A stretch of 64,000 bases of DNA from AP-15 sp963737145 (GCA_963737145.1 CAVTRO010000002.1:434001-498000); one strand, 5' to 3'. Shown: positions 52,576 to 62,072, counted from the first letter of the stretch. Notes: generated by a model from the letters alone, not told the origin. Numbers and translations are program-made.

Positions 52576-53848
52576 ATGGTGTTGGATGTAAGGTCAGTCG
52601 ACCGCCTTCTTGGGACACCGGTGCCGTATGCCTATGCCATCAAAGCCGGTCCTTGGATTTTCCTTACTGGGCACGAAGCGTACGATTGGGAGACCGGCAC
52701 CTCTGACGAGGTTACCGGGCCGCCGGGGTTTCCGCTTTATGGCCGCCACCGCAGCCGCCGTGAGAGCGATTTCATCCTGCGGCGGATGCGTCGTGTGCTG
52801 GGCGAATTCGGTTCCGACCTGTCGCATGCCGTCCGGCTCGATCAGTATTACCCGGTGCCTCGAGCGGTTGCCTCCTATCATCTTGCCCGGCACGCCGAAT
52901 TCGGCGACTACATCCCGCCGAGCACCTCGGTGATCATGGAGCGCTGCTTCGCCGCCGACGCGACGATATCGACGTCGCTGATCGCGGTCGTGCCTGAGGC
53001 CGGGTACGAGATCCACAAAATCTATCCGTCTGGCGTTGCCTCGGCGCCGACCTCCGGCTTTGTGCCGGCGGTCGTCTGCCACGACTTTGTCTTCGTTGCG
53101 GGCCAGATGGCGCACAATCACGGGCTGGGGCTCGACCCGCGGGGCATGTCCCGGAGCATTATGCCTGGGCCGGCATCGAGATCCGGAGGCAAACCGAATT
53201 TCTGATCCTGGAAAAGCTCAGGCCGGCGCTCGAAGCGGCGGGCTCGTCCCTGGAGCAGTCGCTGAAGGCCCAGATATACCTCGATAATATCGAGGATGCG
53301 CCCGATTGTCTCGAGGCGTGGAACCAGTACTACGCCGACATCCCTTGCGCGGTAACGGTTGTGCCGACCAAGTCATTCGCCACGGTGGGCGGGGTCGTCG
53401 AGATCAATCTCATTGCGCTGACCAACGGCGAGCCGCAAGAAGCAGGTCGTGGAGGCGGATCTCCCGGGGATGGCAGCTATGGGCCTTGCATCAAAGTCGG
53501 GGAATTCCTGTTGCCGTCCGGGCTGATGGCGATCGGCCGTGACGGTCATATTGTCGGAAGGACGATCTCGCCAGGCTTTGCGGGGCTGGCGCATGCCGGC
53601 CACGTCCAAGCGGAGGCGGTCTACCACTATGCCGAGGCTCTGTCCAAGCCGCGGGAACGACAATGGCCAAGCTGTTACGCGCGCAATATTTCGCCGCCGA
53701 CGTCTCTGTGTTTCCAGGGGTCGCGATGGCTTGGTCGGCGCGGTACGGACGCCAGCCGCACCCTTTCGTCTGTGTGCAGACGCCGACGCCGATGCCAGCG
53801 CCGGGGACAGCCGTCATCGCCGATTTCTGGATCTCGACCCTACGTTAG
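52576..53848 (+). CDS. Three-module RidA-family fusion, two frameshifts
   Basis: ATG 52576 starts MVLDVRSVDRLLGTPVPYAY. Module 1 (residues about 15-150) runs from WIFLTGHEAYDWETG to SVIMERCFAADATISTSLIA. Module 2 starts with SGFVPAVVCHDFVFVAGQMA, breaks near 53145 and continues in another frame as AWAGIEIRRQTEFLILEKLR to FATVGGVVEINLIALTNGEP. Module 3 follows as GSYGPCIKVGEFLLPSGLMA to HVQAEAVYHYAEALSK and, after a second shift near 53655, AKLLRAQYFAADVSVFPGVA to TAVIADFWIS. Each module has the RidA pattern of an opening strand, a long helix and a closing strand. RidA proteins are normally trimers of single modules, so a covalent three-module chain would be a built-in trimer. The shifts may be sequencing errors or decay. 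Confidence 0.72.
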
Positions 53849-54046
53849 CGCGCCTGGCGATGCGCCGCCGGGCTTCTCCAATTAGCTCTCGGTTCACCGG
53901 CGAAGGTTGTGCAGCGGTGGCTGCGAGTTGCCACTCCTCGCGACTTAAAACAACGTCGCGTCGGCGAGATTGTGGCCCGAGCTCCGTAAAAGCAGAGAGC
54001 CGCTGAATGCCCACGCCACCGCAAGACTTGCAGATCCCGGGCATCG

Positions 54047-54158
54047 CCGCGTATGGGCCTTGCATCAAAGTCGGGGAATTCCTGTTGCGGTCCGGGCTGA
54101 TGGCGATCCCCCCTGACGGCTATATGGCCGGAAGGACGATCTCGCCGGGGTTTGCGGG
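54047..54158 (+). pseudogene. Partial duplicate of RidA module 3
   Basis: The frame from ATG 54007 reads AYGPCIKVGEFLLRSGLMAI, then GRTISPGFAGV, almost the same as residues at 53478-53583. About 110 bases are close to 90 percent identical, after which similarity ends. It is a broken tandem duplication. Confidence 0.75.
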
Positions 54159-54231
54159 TGTGACACGGCATCCAATCGGCACCCTCTGCCGAAGCAGCAT
54201 AGGCATTGATAACTGATGCCGCATTCGGTCA

Positions 54232-54259
54232 GGGTTCCGATCGTCGCCGATCGGAACCC
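54232..54259. terminator. Perfect 12-bp hairpin, possible terminator
   Basis: GGGTTCCGATCG and CGATCGGAACCC flank the loop TCGC. No T tract follows, so it may be a bidirectional attenuator, a palindromic repeat or an intrinsic terminator of unusual form between the RidA genes and the haemolysin-III remnant. Confidence 0.4.
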
Positions 54260-54477
54260 CGGCAAAGATTAAATCCCGAGTAACCGTCAATACCTTTGTC
54301 TGATCTATGCTGCGTTCCGATTGGGTGCCGAAACACACGCGTTCCAGCGAAGGATAGAGTCCACCCGGTTTCAGCCGAGGATCCTGGAGACTGATCGGCG
54401 TTTGCCGATCACCGGGAGTAGCAGTTTGAGTCCGAGGCCGGCTATCATCTGCAGGTTTAGGTTACGGCCGCTCTGCC

Positions 54478-54535
54478 CTCAGCTCCGGAAGTGCCGTGTG
54501 CACGAAGAAATTTCGCTTGGTGCCAATACCGACAT
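54478..54535 (+). repeat. Intergenic repeat, copy B
   Basis: CTCAGCTCCGGAAG, then TCGCTTGGTGCCAATACCGA; partner of 29758-29818 in the same orientation. Confidence 0.55.
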
Positions 54536-54646
54536 CTGGCGAGCGTCCACTGACCACCCGAGTCCGGCACCATCGCGGTGGTTGGCCGGGATCAACAGCT
54601 CCGCGAGCTTTAGTCCCCTTGCCAGCAAATCGGAGCGTCGCTCTAG

Positions 54647-55308
54647 CTAGCCGGGCACGAGCACCACACCTTCAAGGACCGCGGCGAAGTGGCAGGCGGC
54701 GCCTACAAAATCACAAAACCATGCCAGATTGGCGTATGAAACGGCATCGGTCGGTGATGAATCGCCGCGCCGACCATATAGAGCGCAACGCCAGCGAGAA
54801 TCAGCCCCACTACCGGCGGCGCCATGGATACTAGTGTCGGCCGCAGCCCAACCAGCACAAACGAGGCGAGCGCCGCGAAGGCGACCAGCGACGGCCGCCG
54901 CAAGCCGACCGGGAATGCGAGCTTGTAGGCGGCGCCGATCAGCGCGCCCGCCCACACTGCCACCGTCGGTCCAACCCGCTCGCCGTGCATCTGCCCTACC
55001 GTGAACGGTGTGTAAGTGCCTGCGATGAAGAGAAAAATCGCAGCGTGGTCGAGGCGCCGCAGGAACTAGCGATACTTGGACCATCGGAGCGGCGTGTGGC
55101 GAAACAGCGTCGAGCTTCCGAGCATGCCGAGCAGTGACAAGAGATAGATCGCGCAGGGCAGGACCAACCCTGGCCGTCTGCTCTCTGCCGCGAGGCCGAG
55201 CAGGAGCGGGGTCGCGATCAGGGCCAGCAGCAGCCCGAACGCGTAAATGCGGCGGTCGAGTTCGAGTTCCCGATCGGTGTAGTAGGGTTGCCAGCGCGCG
55301 AAACTCAC
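54647..55308 (-). pseudogene. Haemolysin III / PAQR family membrane protein, nonsense and frameshift
   Basis: From ATG 55308 the frame reads MSFARWQPYYTDRELELDRR and membrane helices (YAFGLLLALIATPLLLGLAA), then an in-frame TAG at about 55066 directly after RWSKYR. The same frame continues with FLRRLDHAAIFLFIAGTYTP, the family signature, and further helices to FHTPIWHGFVIL, where a second change near 54710 shifts the last helix (AACHFAAVLEGVVLVPG) to the frame ending at 54647. The normal product would be about 220 residues with seven helices. One nonsense and one indel argue for a pseudogene. Confidence 0.8.
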
Positions 55309-55424
55309 GTCCGATTAAACGCACTGTGCCCCCGCAGTTCCAGCAACTTTCGGTTCAGGGAGAGCCGGGTGATCTAGACGGACCTCCTACGGATGCTCAT
55401 CGGGGCGAGCCGTCTCAGTCCTAG

Positions 55425-56736
55425 CAGGCTGCGGAAAAACCGGTCTGCGATGGGCATTTGGTAGAATTGCTGATGGTATTACTCGTCTGGATTGTAGTAA
55501 AACCTGACCGGGCAGGGTTTTGCTGCCTATTTTGTGGGGTGAATATCATCACTGGGCAGAATCCAGGCTTGGTTATGCCACGGCGGTCATCAGACGGGGC
55601 AGGCGGACGAGGTTGTAGGCGGTGATCGTCAACGTGAACATCCAGTGGACTCGAGCGAGGCCACAGTGGCGGGTCTTGCGAAAGCCCGCGGTTGCCTTGC
55701 TCCAGCCAAACACCTCCTCAATGCGCTTGCGCATCCGCCCGCTGACCGCGTAGCCGGGATGCCGGGTCGTCCGCGCATCGATTGCCGATCGTCGATTGGT
55801 GGTGTTCTGCGCCACATGCGGCGTCACCTTGTACTGCCGCAGATCGGCGACAAACCCGGCGACGTCATAGGCCTTGTCGGCAGCGAGCGTGATCCGGTGA
55901 CTGCCGGGACGGGCCGCCACCATGTCGAGCGCGGCCTCGCGCTCGGCCGTGCCAGTGGCCAGGGTCAGCCGCGTGTCGACCGCCAGAGCATGCCGGTTCT
56001 CCATCAAGACATGCCCCAGATAGGCCAGCTTGGCCGGCTGGCCCGGCCCTTTGCGGTACAACCGGGCATCAGGATCGGTGGTCGAAGCGTGCGTTTCGTT
56101 GCGGCGCTTCTCGCCGTGGAAGTTCCGTTCGCCGTTGCGGCCCGGCGCTGGCGGCTCGCCGCTGCCGTCCTTCGGGCGAAAGCTCTTCATGCTGGCCCAC
56201 GCCTCGATCAGCGTGCCGTCCACCGAGAAATGCTCGTCCGACAGCAGCGCCTTGATCCGCTCCTGGTTCAGCACTGCCGCCATGAACTGTGCGGCGATGT
56301 CACCCTCGATCAGCCGCTCGCGGTTCTTTGTGAACACCGTCACGTCCCACACCGCGGCATCCAGCGACAACCCGACAAACCAGCGGAACAACAGATTGTA
56401 GCCGAGCTGCTCCATCAGCTGGCGCTCCGAGCGCACCGAATAGAAGGCTTGCAGCAGCAGGGCGCGCAGCAATTTCTCCGGCGGGATCGATGGCCGCCCG
56501 GATTTGGCATAGACGGTCTCAAACTCCGGCGACAGCACCGCCAGCGCCTCGTTCACAATGTTGCGGATCGCCCGCAACGGATGATCCATTGGCACCCGCG
56601 CCTCGCAGCTCACATAGCTGAACAGCGCTTCTGTCCGCGCATCCCCACCGCGCATCGGACATCCCCCAACATCTCGTCTGACACGCCCATTGTAAACAAT
56701 AGCTTGACCACAATCTCGGCCTTTTTCCGCACCCTG
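55425..56736 (-). mobile_element. IS5-family insertion sequence, copy 2 (1312 bp)
   Basis: Ends are CAGGCTGCGGAAAAA and TTTTTCCGCACCCTG (one mismatch between them). Flanks are CTAG on the left and CTAA on the right, both fitting the CTAR target but not identical. Length and orientation equal copy 1. The transposase is intact, so this is the copy able to act. Confidence 0.88.
55573..56655 (-). CDS. IS5-family transposase, intact
   Basis: The 360-residue product has an N-terminal dimerisation and helix-turn-helix region (RPSIPPEKLLRALLLQAFYS, then VRSERQLMEQLGYNLLFRWF) and a DDE catalytic domain: first Asp in DEHFSVDGTLIEAWAS, second in ITLAADKAYDVAGF, and Glu in RMRKRIEEVFGWSKATAGFR. It catalyses cut-and-paste or replicative transposition of the surrounding 1312-bp element. 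It is 90 percent or more alike to the broken copy at 20.9-22.0 kb by eye. Confidence 0.93.
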   Translation of the reverse strand: MRGGDARTEALFSYVSCEARVPMDHPLRAIRNIVNEALAVLSPEFETVYAKSGRPSIPPEKLLRALLLQAFYSVRSERQLMEQLGYNLLFRWFVGLSLDAAVWDVTVFTKNRERLIEGDIAAQFMAAVLNQERIKALLSDEHFSVDGTLIEAWASMKSFRPKDGSGEPPAPGRNGERNFHGEKRRNETHASTTDPDARLYRKGPGQPAKLAYLGHVLMENRHALAVDTRLTLATGTAEREAALDMVAARPGSHRITLAADKAYDVAGFVADLRQYKVTPHVAQNTTNRRSAIDARTTRHPGYAVSGRMRKRIEEVFGWSKATAGFRKTRHCGLARVHWMFTLTITAYNLVRLPRLMTAVA

Positions 56737-56925
56737 CTAATTCTCCGAAGGTTCAATTCGCACCCCGCGCGCGGTTTCCCAACCCTTGAACGGCGCTCAG
56801 CTGCCCTACGCAATGCTGAGCCGGCAGCGCAAAATGCGCCGTCGAGCCAGATTATACCGATCTCCGGAAATCTCTGGACATGAGTGTACTTCTCTCTCAA
56901 GCCGCGGGTCGATAGCAGGCACCAT

Positions 56926-57991
56926 CTAAAGAGCGGGTAAAGCTGGAGCCCAGGCGACCGCGCAGAGCGAGCGCACCAGGCCGTGATTGTTGGCAAACCT
57001 GTTCCAGGCCGACCTCGCTGGCATCCATGATGTCCGCCAAGCTGGGAAACACCGAGTTGGCGAGCCAATGGCTGCGCAGATAGTGCCAAATCCGCTCGAC
57101 CGGATTGAGCTCCGGGCTATAGGGCGGCAGCTCCAACAAAGTGATATTGCCCGGCACCACCAGTGCCTTGGCTCCTGTGCCAACCAGCACGATCCAAGAT
57201 CACCACGGCATGGGCATCGGCGGCGACTTGGCTGCTGATCTCGCGGAGATGATGGTTCATCGCGAGGGTATTGCAGATCGGCATGATCAGCGCCGCCGCT
57301 TTGCCCTCCGACGGGCAGACCGCACCAAACACATAGGCCGAGGCAAAGCCGAGGTCCTTCGGTGCCGCCGGCCGGCTGCCGGTTTGCCCCCACACCCGGG
57401 TCAGGCTGTTCTTCTGGCCGATGCGAGCCTCGTCCTGGAACCATAGCTCGACTCGCACACCGCGTGGCTGCGCCGCCCGGACTCGCTCTAATTGCAATCC
57501 AACAGTTGCGAAAACTCCGCTTGCGCCGTCGCATCAGCCTCCGGGTGGCGCGGACGCGGTGCCAACCAACTCAATTTTAGCCGGTGCAGCAGCCGATAGG
57601 TGCTCGACAGGCTGCAATCAATCTCAAACTCCTCTTTCAATATTCGTTGCGCATCGACCCCGCGAAACGCCACCACCCCGTCCCGCGCCAGCTCGGCGCC
57701 AGCGACAATCCGATCCTTGAACCGCGCGCTCATCACTGCGTCGACCCGTGGCTGTCGACCCGGACGCGGCCGGTCACGCAATCCCTCGATGCCATCCTCT
57801 TCATAGCGGTTATGCCACTCGTAGGCCGCCGACCGGCTCAGCCCAGCCAGCCGCGCCGCTTCCTCATGCTCCATCCCCTCGAGCATATTGGCGATCATCA
57901 GAACCCGCTGGCACACACGACCGCTCTCGCGACGTGCTAAGCGCCGCAGCTCTGCCGCCCCCGGTTCGCTGCGGAAAAAGTATGCCGGCAT
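56926..57991 (-). pseudogene. IS630-family transposase, frameshifted
   Basis: From ATG 57991: MPAYFFRSEPGAAELRRLAR, AARLAGLSRSAAYEWHNRYE (helix-turn-helix) to SWLAPRPRHPEADATAQAEF. The next frame holds VELWFQDEARIGQKNSLTRV (first Asp) and VVILDRAGWH (second Asp); another gives ITLLELPPYSPELNPVERIW (Glu), and the tail VRSLCAVAWAPALPAL ends at 56926. IS630 elements often use a frameshift between two frames, but here at least three changes are needed. Terminal repeats could not be set. Confidence 0.82.
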
Positions 57992-58175
57992 CTCTATCCC
58001 CCAAACATGGTGTGATCCCCTGATCACTCTACCACATCTGGAGATCACCGGAATTCGGTATTAGACGTGGAGGCTTCGAAGATTTTCTGCGTACTCTCGC
58101 GTCTGTTCCGTCGCTGCTGGTGAGGTCTCTGCGACGCGCGGTTTGGTCCACGCTTGGATTAGCATGCGAGCAAGC

Positions 58176-59321
58176 ATGGTTTTGCGCAATTGTCATAACT
58201 TTCAAGATTTTCGGCGTCTGGCCAAGCAGCGATTGCCCGGTCCGATCTTCGATTATATCGACGGCGCCGCGGACGAGGAGACGACGCACCGGCGCAACAC
58301 AAAAGCCTTCGAAAGCTGCGACCTTATACCCAGCGTCCTGCGCGGGGTTGGGAGCGTCGATCTATCCGTCACCGTCATGGGCCAGAAGCTCGCGTTGCCG
58401 GTCTATTGCTCTCCTACTGCTTTGCAGCGCCTGTTCCATCATCAGGGTGAACGCGCCGTCGCGGCCGCGGCTGCGAAATATGGCACGATGTTCGGCGTGT
58501 CTTCGCTCGGCACGGTGAGTCTCGATGAGCTGCGTAAGGCACACGATACGCCGCAGATTTATCAGTTCTATTTCCACAAGGATCGAGGCCTCAACCGGGC
58601 AATGCTGCAGCGCGCGAAGGACGCACGCATCGACATTATGATGCTGACCGTAGACAGCATTACGGGTGGGAACCGCGAACGCGATCTTCGCACAGGCTTT
58701 TCCATACCGTTCAGGCTGACGCTCGCTGGGATGCTGCAATTTGCAATGAAGCCGAGGTGGGGAATCAACTACATCACTCACGAGCGGTTTAGATTGCCGC
58801 AACTCGAGGAGCACATCGATATGCGCGGCAGCGCGCTCTCGATCGGCGGTTATTTCACGGAGATGCTCGACCCATCAATAAACTGGGACGATGTCGCCGA
58901 GATGGTGCAACACTGGAACGGTCAATTCTGCCTGAAGGGCGTCATGTCCCCAACCGACGCCAAACACGCCGCCGAGATCGGTTGTACCGGCATCGTTGTT
59001 TCCAACCATGGCGGCCGACAGCTTGACGGCTCGCGGGCATCTTTCGACCAGCTGGCCGAAATCGTCGACGCCGTAGGTGATCGGATCGACGTGTTCATGG
59101 ACGGCGGGGTGCAGCGCGGGACGCATGTCCTCAAGGCGCTCTCGGTCGGCGCCAAGGCGGTTGGGATCGGACGTTATTATCTCTATCCCTTAGCTGCCGC
59201 CGGCCAAGCTGGGGTCGAGCGGGCACTTGGCCTAATGAAAGCTGAATTGGAACGCGACATGAAACTGATGGGCTGTACCGCGATTGGCCAGCTCTCGCGC
59301 GATAATCTGCGCCTCAGATGA
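58176..59321 (+). CDS. FMN-dependent alpha-hydroxy acid dehydrogenase (L-lactate dehydrogenase type)
   Basis: ATG 58176 gives 381 residues and a natural start (MVLRNCHNFQDFRRLAKQRL); in-frame ATG 58143 would add 11. The FMN-binding TIM barrel shows GPIFDYIDGAADEETTHRRN, YCSPTALQRLFHHQGERAVA, IYQFYFHKDRGL, LTVDSITGGNRERDLRTGF, LKGVMSPTDAKHAAEIGCTG and the active-site VVSNHGGRQLDGSRASFDQL with catalytic His and Arg. It oxidises L-2-hydroxy acids such as lactate or mandelate. Neighbours on either side are unrelated. Intact. Confidence 0.9.
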   Translation: MVLRNCHNFQDFRRLAKQRLPGPIFDYIDGAADEETTHRRNTKAFESCDLIPSVLRGVGSVDLSVTVMGQKLALPVYCSPTALQRLFHHQGERAVAAAAAKYGTMFGVSSLGTVSLDELRKAHDTPQIYQFYFHKDRGLNRAMLQRAKDARIDIMMLTVDSITGGNRERDLRTGFSIPFRLTLAGMLQFAMKPRWGINYITHERFRLPQLEEHIDMRGSALSIGGYFTEMLDPSINWDDVAEMVQHWNGQFCLKGVMSPTDAKHAAEIGCTGIVVSNHGGRQLDGSRASFDQLAEIVDAVGDRIDVFMDGGVQRGTHVLKALSVGAKAVGIGRYYLYPLAAAGQAGVERALGLMKAELERDMKLMGCTAIGQLSRDNLRLR

Positions 59322-59608
59322 TTGAGACGCAATCAGCGAAGTTCTCGCAAGGACCTGATCGTTGCACTCTTACGAGCTGAAAGGCCGCTTGGAGTGAACC
59401 GCGGAGATCCCGCTATTTTCAGGGGCGGCAGCTTAACCCCAACAAGCTGACGTGCGGCAGCTGCATCAATCGTTTGCTGAGTGCCAAAACCCGACATCGA
59501 TGAGGGTTTCCTAACCCGCCGCAGTCGACCCTGAACCGACCTTGTGTCCTAGCCAACCGATACTTGAGTCTACCGGGAACAGTCATTCGCCCAACGCAAA
59601 TCAGCAGC
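59322..59608. other. No gene recognised
   Basis: Convergent gap between the hydroxy acid dehydrogenase and a TPR protein. No motif or clear hairpin terminator was found. Confidence 0.4.
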
Positions 59609-60855
59609 TCACGTCAAATCATCGAGCAGCGCCTTCGCCTCCTTCAGGTCGGCGGTGTCGAAGCCTTCGGTAAACCAGCTATACACCGGGGCGAGGAGGC
59701 CGCGGGCTTCGGTGCGCCGGCCTTGCTCGCCCCACAGCCGGGCGAGATCGCGAACGGCGCGCAGTTCCAGTGATTTTGCTTGTTGGGCTTGCGCGATGCG
59801 GGTCGCCTGCTGAAGGGAGGCCTCGCCCTCATTGGGCTTATTTTCGGCGAGCAGCACAGTCCCGGCGATGCGGTGGAGTTCCGCATCCCATCCGTGCTCA
59901 CCGGTGGTGCGAGCTATTTCCAACCCCTCCTGCAGTGCAGCCAGCGCCGCCGCCCGATCGCCGTGCCATGCCAATCCCTCGGCGAGGAACGTCAAACCAT
60001 AGGTGCGTCCGAGCCGGGTCGATTTCGTTACGCCCTCGCGAATGCGGGCGATTGCTTCTTCGAGGGCGCCATGTCCGACCAATGCCGCGCCGTGCACTAT
60101 GCCGGGTTCGAGTGGGAGCGAGAGCCGTTGCTCTGCAGTCAGCGCCTCGACAGCTTCGGCCAGGGTCAGGGCTCGCTCGGATTCGCGTCGATTGAGGTGA
60201 AGCACCGCGCCGAAAGTGAGAGCGAGACTCAGAGTGAACGGGTGGGCGATCCGCTCCTCCAGGGAGAAAGAACCGGCACTGCTTGCGAGCGCTTTCTCGG
60301 GATAGCCGAGCAACCATTCGGCCCAAGTGCCGAGCAACAGAGCGCAGGCACCGGGATCATGACCGCCATAGACGAAACGATGGGACGCGTGCTTCTCCGG
60401 ATCGTAGAGCAGGCGCCCCGCGTCGGTGTGCTCGCGAGTTTTTGCCGGGTCGCCGGCAAACGCCAACGTCGCCCAGGCGCTATGAAGCGCCTGGAGCCGC
60501 AATCCATCATCTCCTTCCTGTTCGGTCATACTCAGCAATTGGGCTGAGAGCGGGCTGGCAGCGGCACTTCCACCGGCCATATTGGTGGACTGCCATACCC
60601 CATAGAGCGCATCAAACCGTTGCTGCTGCGAGCCGCTGCTCTGGGCGAGCTGGAAGGCCCGCATATAAGGCAATTTCGCGGCGGCCGCGCCTTTGGCGGT
60701 TAGCAGGCAGCCCGCCAATGCCAGTTGCAGGTCGATTTCGCATCCGTCCCGGTCGGGACCCTCCGGCAACGAATGCAAGAGGCCAAGACCCCGCTCCAGA
60801 TGGGCAATTGCTCCCCGCCACCCCGCCCGTGCTTCGTCTTTGCGCGCCTCAACCT
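59609..60855 (-). CDS. C-terminal TPR part of an ATPase/adenylate-cyclase-type regulator, N-terminus missing
   Basis: The frame is open from 60855, just after a TAG, to the stop at 59609 and has no convincing start. It encodes over 400 residues of tetratricopeptide-like helices (IAHLERGLGLLHSLPEGPDR, FQLAQSSGSQQQRFDALYGV) ending in VYSWFTEGFDTADLKEAKAL, the standard C-terminus of large proteins that combine a guanylate/adenylate cyclase or DNA-binding domain with an AAA ATPase and TPRs. The cyclase and ATPase portions should lie upstream but the sequence there is unrelated, so the gene is a truncated remnant. Confidence 0.7.
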
Positions 60856-61099
60856 AGCAGTCAACACTTTTGAGTTCGCCAACCGTATCCGACCGTTTTC
60901 TTTCACGAGGCCCGCAATATGGCTTCAATGCAACGTGTGACGAACGCTGAACACGCTAATGAGACTTGACGGCCCCTGGGTGCGCTTTGCCTCACCGTTT
61001 GCTCGCAGCGTGAAACCGTACCTTTCTAGTGAAATGCGACGCGGCTCCAAGACAGCTGGCACAGGACTTACCAAATGGACATCTAGCGCACCCTGGACT

Positions 61100-61750
61100 T
61101 TAGGGATTCACCCGTACGTACACCCCGGCAGAACCCGGTGCATGCGTCATGGCCTGCCGCATGCGCGGCGAATTGGGCGAGGAATGTTGCTGTTGTCCCT
61201 TCCACTCCGGGCTTTTGGGCACGGCCGTACTGGCAAATTCGTAGACTGTGCTGTAGCCGCTGGTACCCTCGATAACCCGATAGCGGCGGGCGTAGATCAC
61301 TCCCGGCACCTTGCGGTAGCCTGGCACATATTCCCCGCTGTACCAGGCGTTCCACTCCGCATCGACCTCGGCGGGGACGGACATGCGGCCAATCTGCAAC
61401 ACCGGCGCCATGCCACGCTCCGGCATTTCCACTCCGTCCGGGTAAATCTGTTCCCCGACAATGCGTGTCAAATTCTTCCCAATCACGGACGGCGAGACTT
61501 TCTGTCCCCACGGCGTCCGCGGCCGGTTCGTAAACGCCGGCGTCTGCATCACCGCCACGCTTTCCAGTTCATAGCATGCCAGGTACTGCGGGCCACCCTT
61601 GACCGCCTGGTAGCGGGCCGCTGAGAGAATGCCGGGCACCGACAGCAATTCCGGTAGATGTTCCTCGTTATACCACTCGTTGAATTCCTGGACATGCTGG
61701 GCGTCGATATCAACGTACACCATGAAAATCCCGCGACCTTTTTGTGCCAT
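61100..61750 (-). CDS. EthD-like dimeric alpha/beta-barrel protein, duplicated domain
   Basis: ATG 61750 follows GAGGAGACGGAAAC. The 216-residue product has two ferredoxin-like halves: GIFMVYVDIDAQHVQEFNEW and YNEEHLPELLSVPGILSAAR in the first, EVDAEWNAWYSGEYVPGYRK and VPGVIYARRYRVIEGTSGYS in the second. Pairs of W-Y-x-EE-H-x-P-E-like phrases are typical of this group of small enzymes and stress proteins. It may process polyketide- or heterocycle-like substrates, but its role is not known. No operon partner remains next to it. Confidence 0.75.
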   Translation of the reverse strand: MAQKGRGIFMVYVDIDAQHVQEFNEWYNEEHLPELLSVPGILSAARYQAVKGGPQYLACYELESVAVMQTPAFTNRPRTPWGQKVSPSVIGKNLTRIVGEQIYPDGVEMPERGMAPVLQIGRMSVPAEVDAEWNAWYSGEYVPGYRKVPGVIYARRYRVIEGTSGYSTVYEFASTAVPKSPEWKGQQQHSSPNSPRMRQAMTHAPGSAGVYVRVNP

Positions 61751-62040
61751 GTTTCCGTCTCCTCTGCGAAGCGTAGGCGCCATCGTTTTGCCTCGTCTCG
61801 TTGGCACCCGGTCCTCACGCCTGGAGCCCAGGAGAGACACGAGACACCAACTGGGGAGCCACCTTAGCCGACATTCCCCAGATTCCGGGGCTGTTGAGCG
61901 CGATCTTCCGTCTCATCGAGGCACACCGCAATGAAATTCGGGCGCAACCAGCCTCTTTCCCAGTTCCCGACCGAGGATGGCAATCGCGACGCAGTTTGTG
62001 TTGCTCTGCCGGTCGCCAGGCAGCGGCATGGTTCGCAGCG

Positions 62041-62072
62041 GACTCAGCGCTGGAGGGAGGCGGATTCGAACT
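62041..62072 (-). repeat. tRNA T-arm-like dispersed repeat, copy 7
   Basis: On the minus strand GAGTTCGAATCCGCCTCCCT is followed by CCAGCGCTGAGTCC. The core is exact. Confidence 0.6.

Larger units (their letters stand above)
53849..54646. other. No intact gene; partial duplication, hairpin and repeat
   Basis: The stretch holds a short copy of the beginning of RidA module 3 (54047-54158), a perfect 12-bp hairpin (54232-54259) and the second copy of the intergenic repeat (54478-54535). No other coding sequence is recognised. Confidence 0.5.

Noticed and set aside
20787..56740. Composite transposon bounded by the two IS5 copies
   Set aside because: Copy 1 has its own perfect CTAG duplication, and the outer flanks of the pair (CTAG and CTAA) do not match, so independent insertions are simpler.
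56926..57991. Programmed frameshift in the IS630 transposase
   Set aside because: At least three frame changes are required, more than the single shift used by active IS630 elements; decay is more likely.
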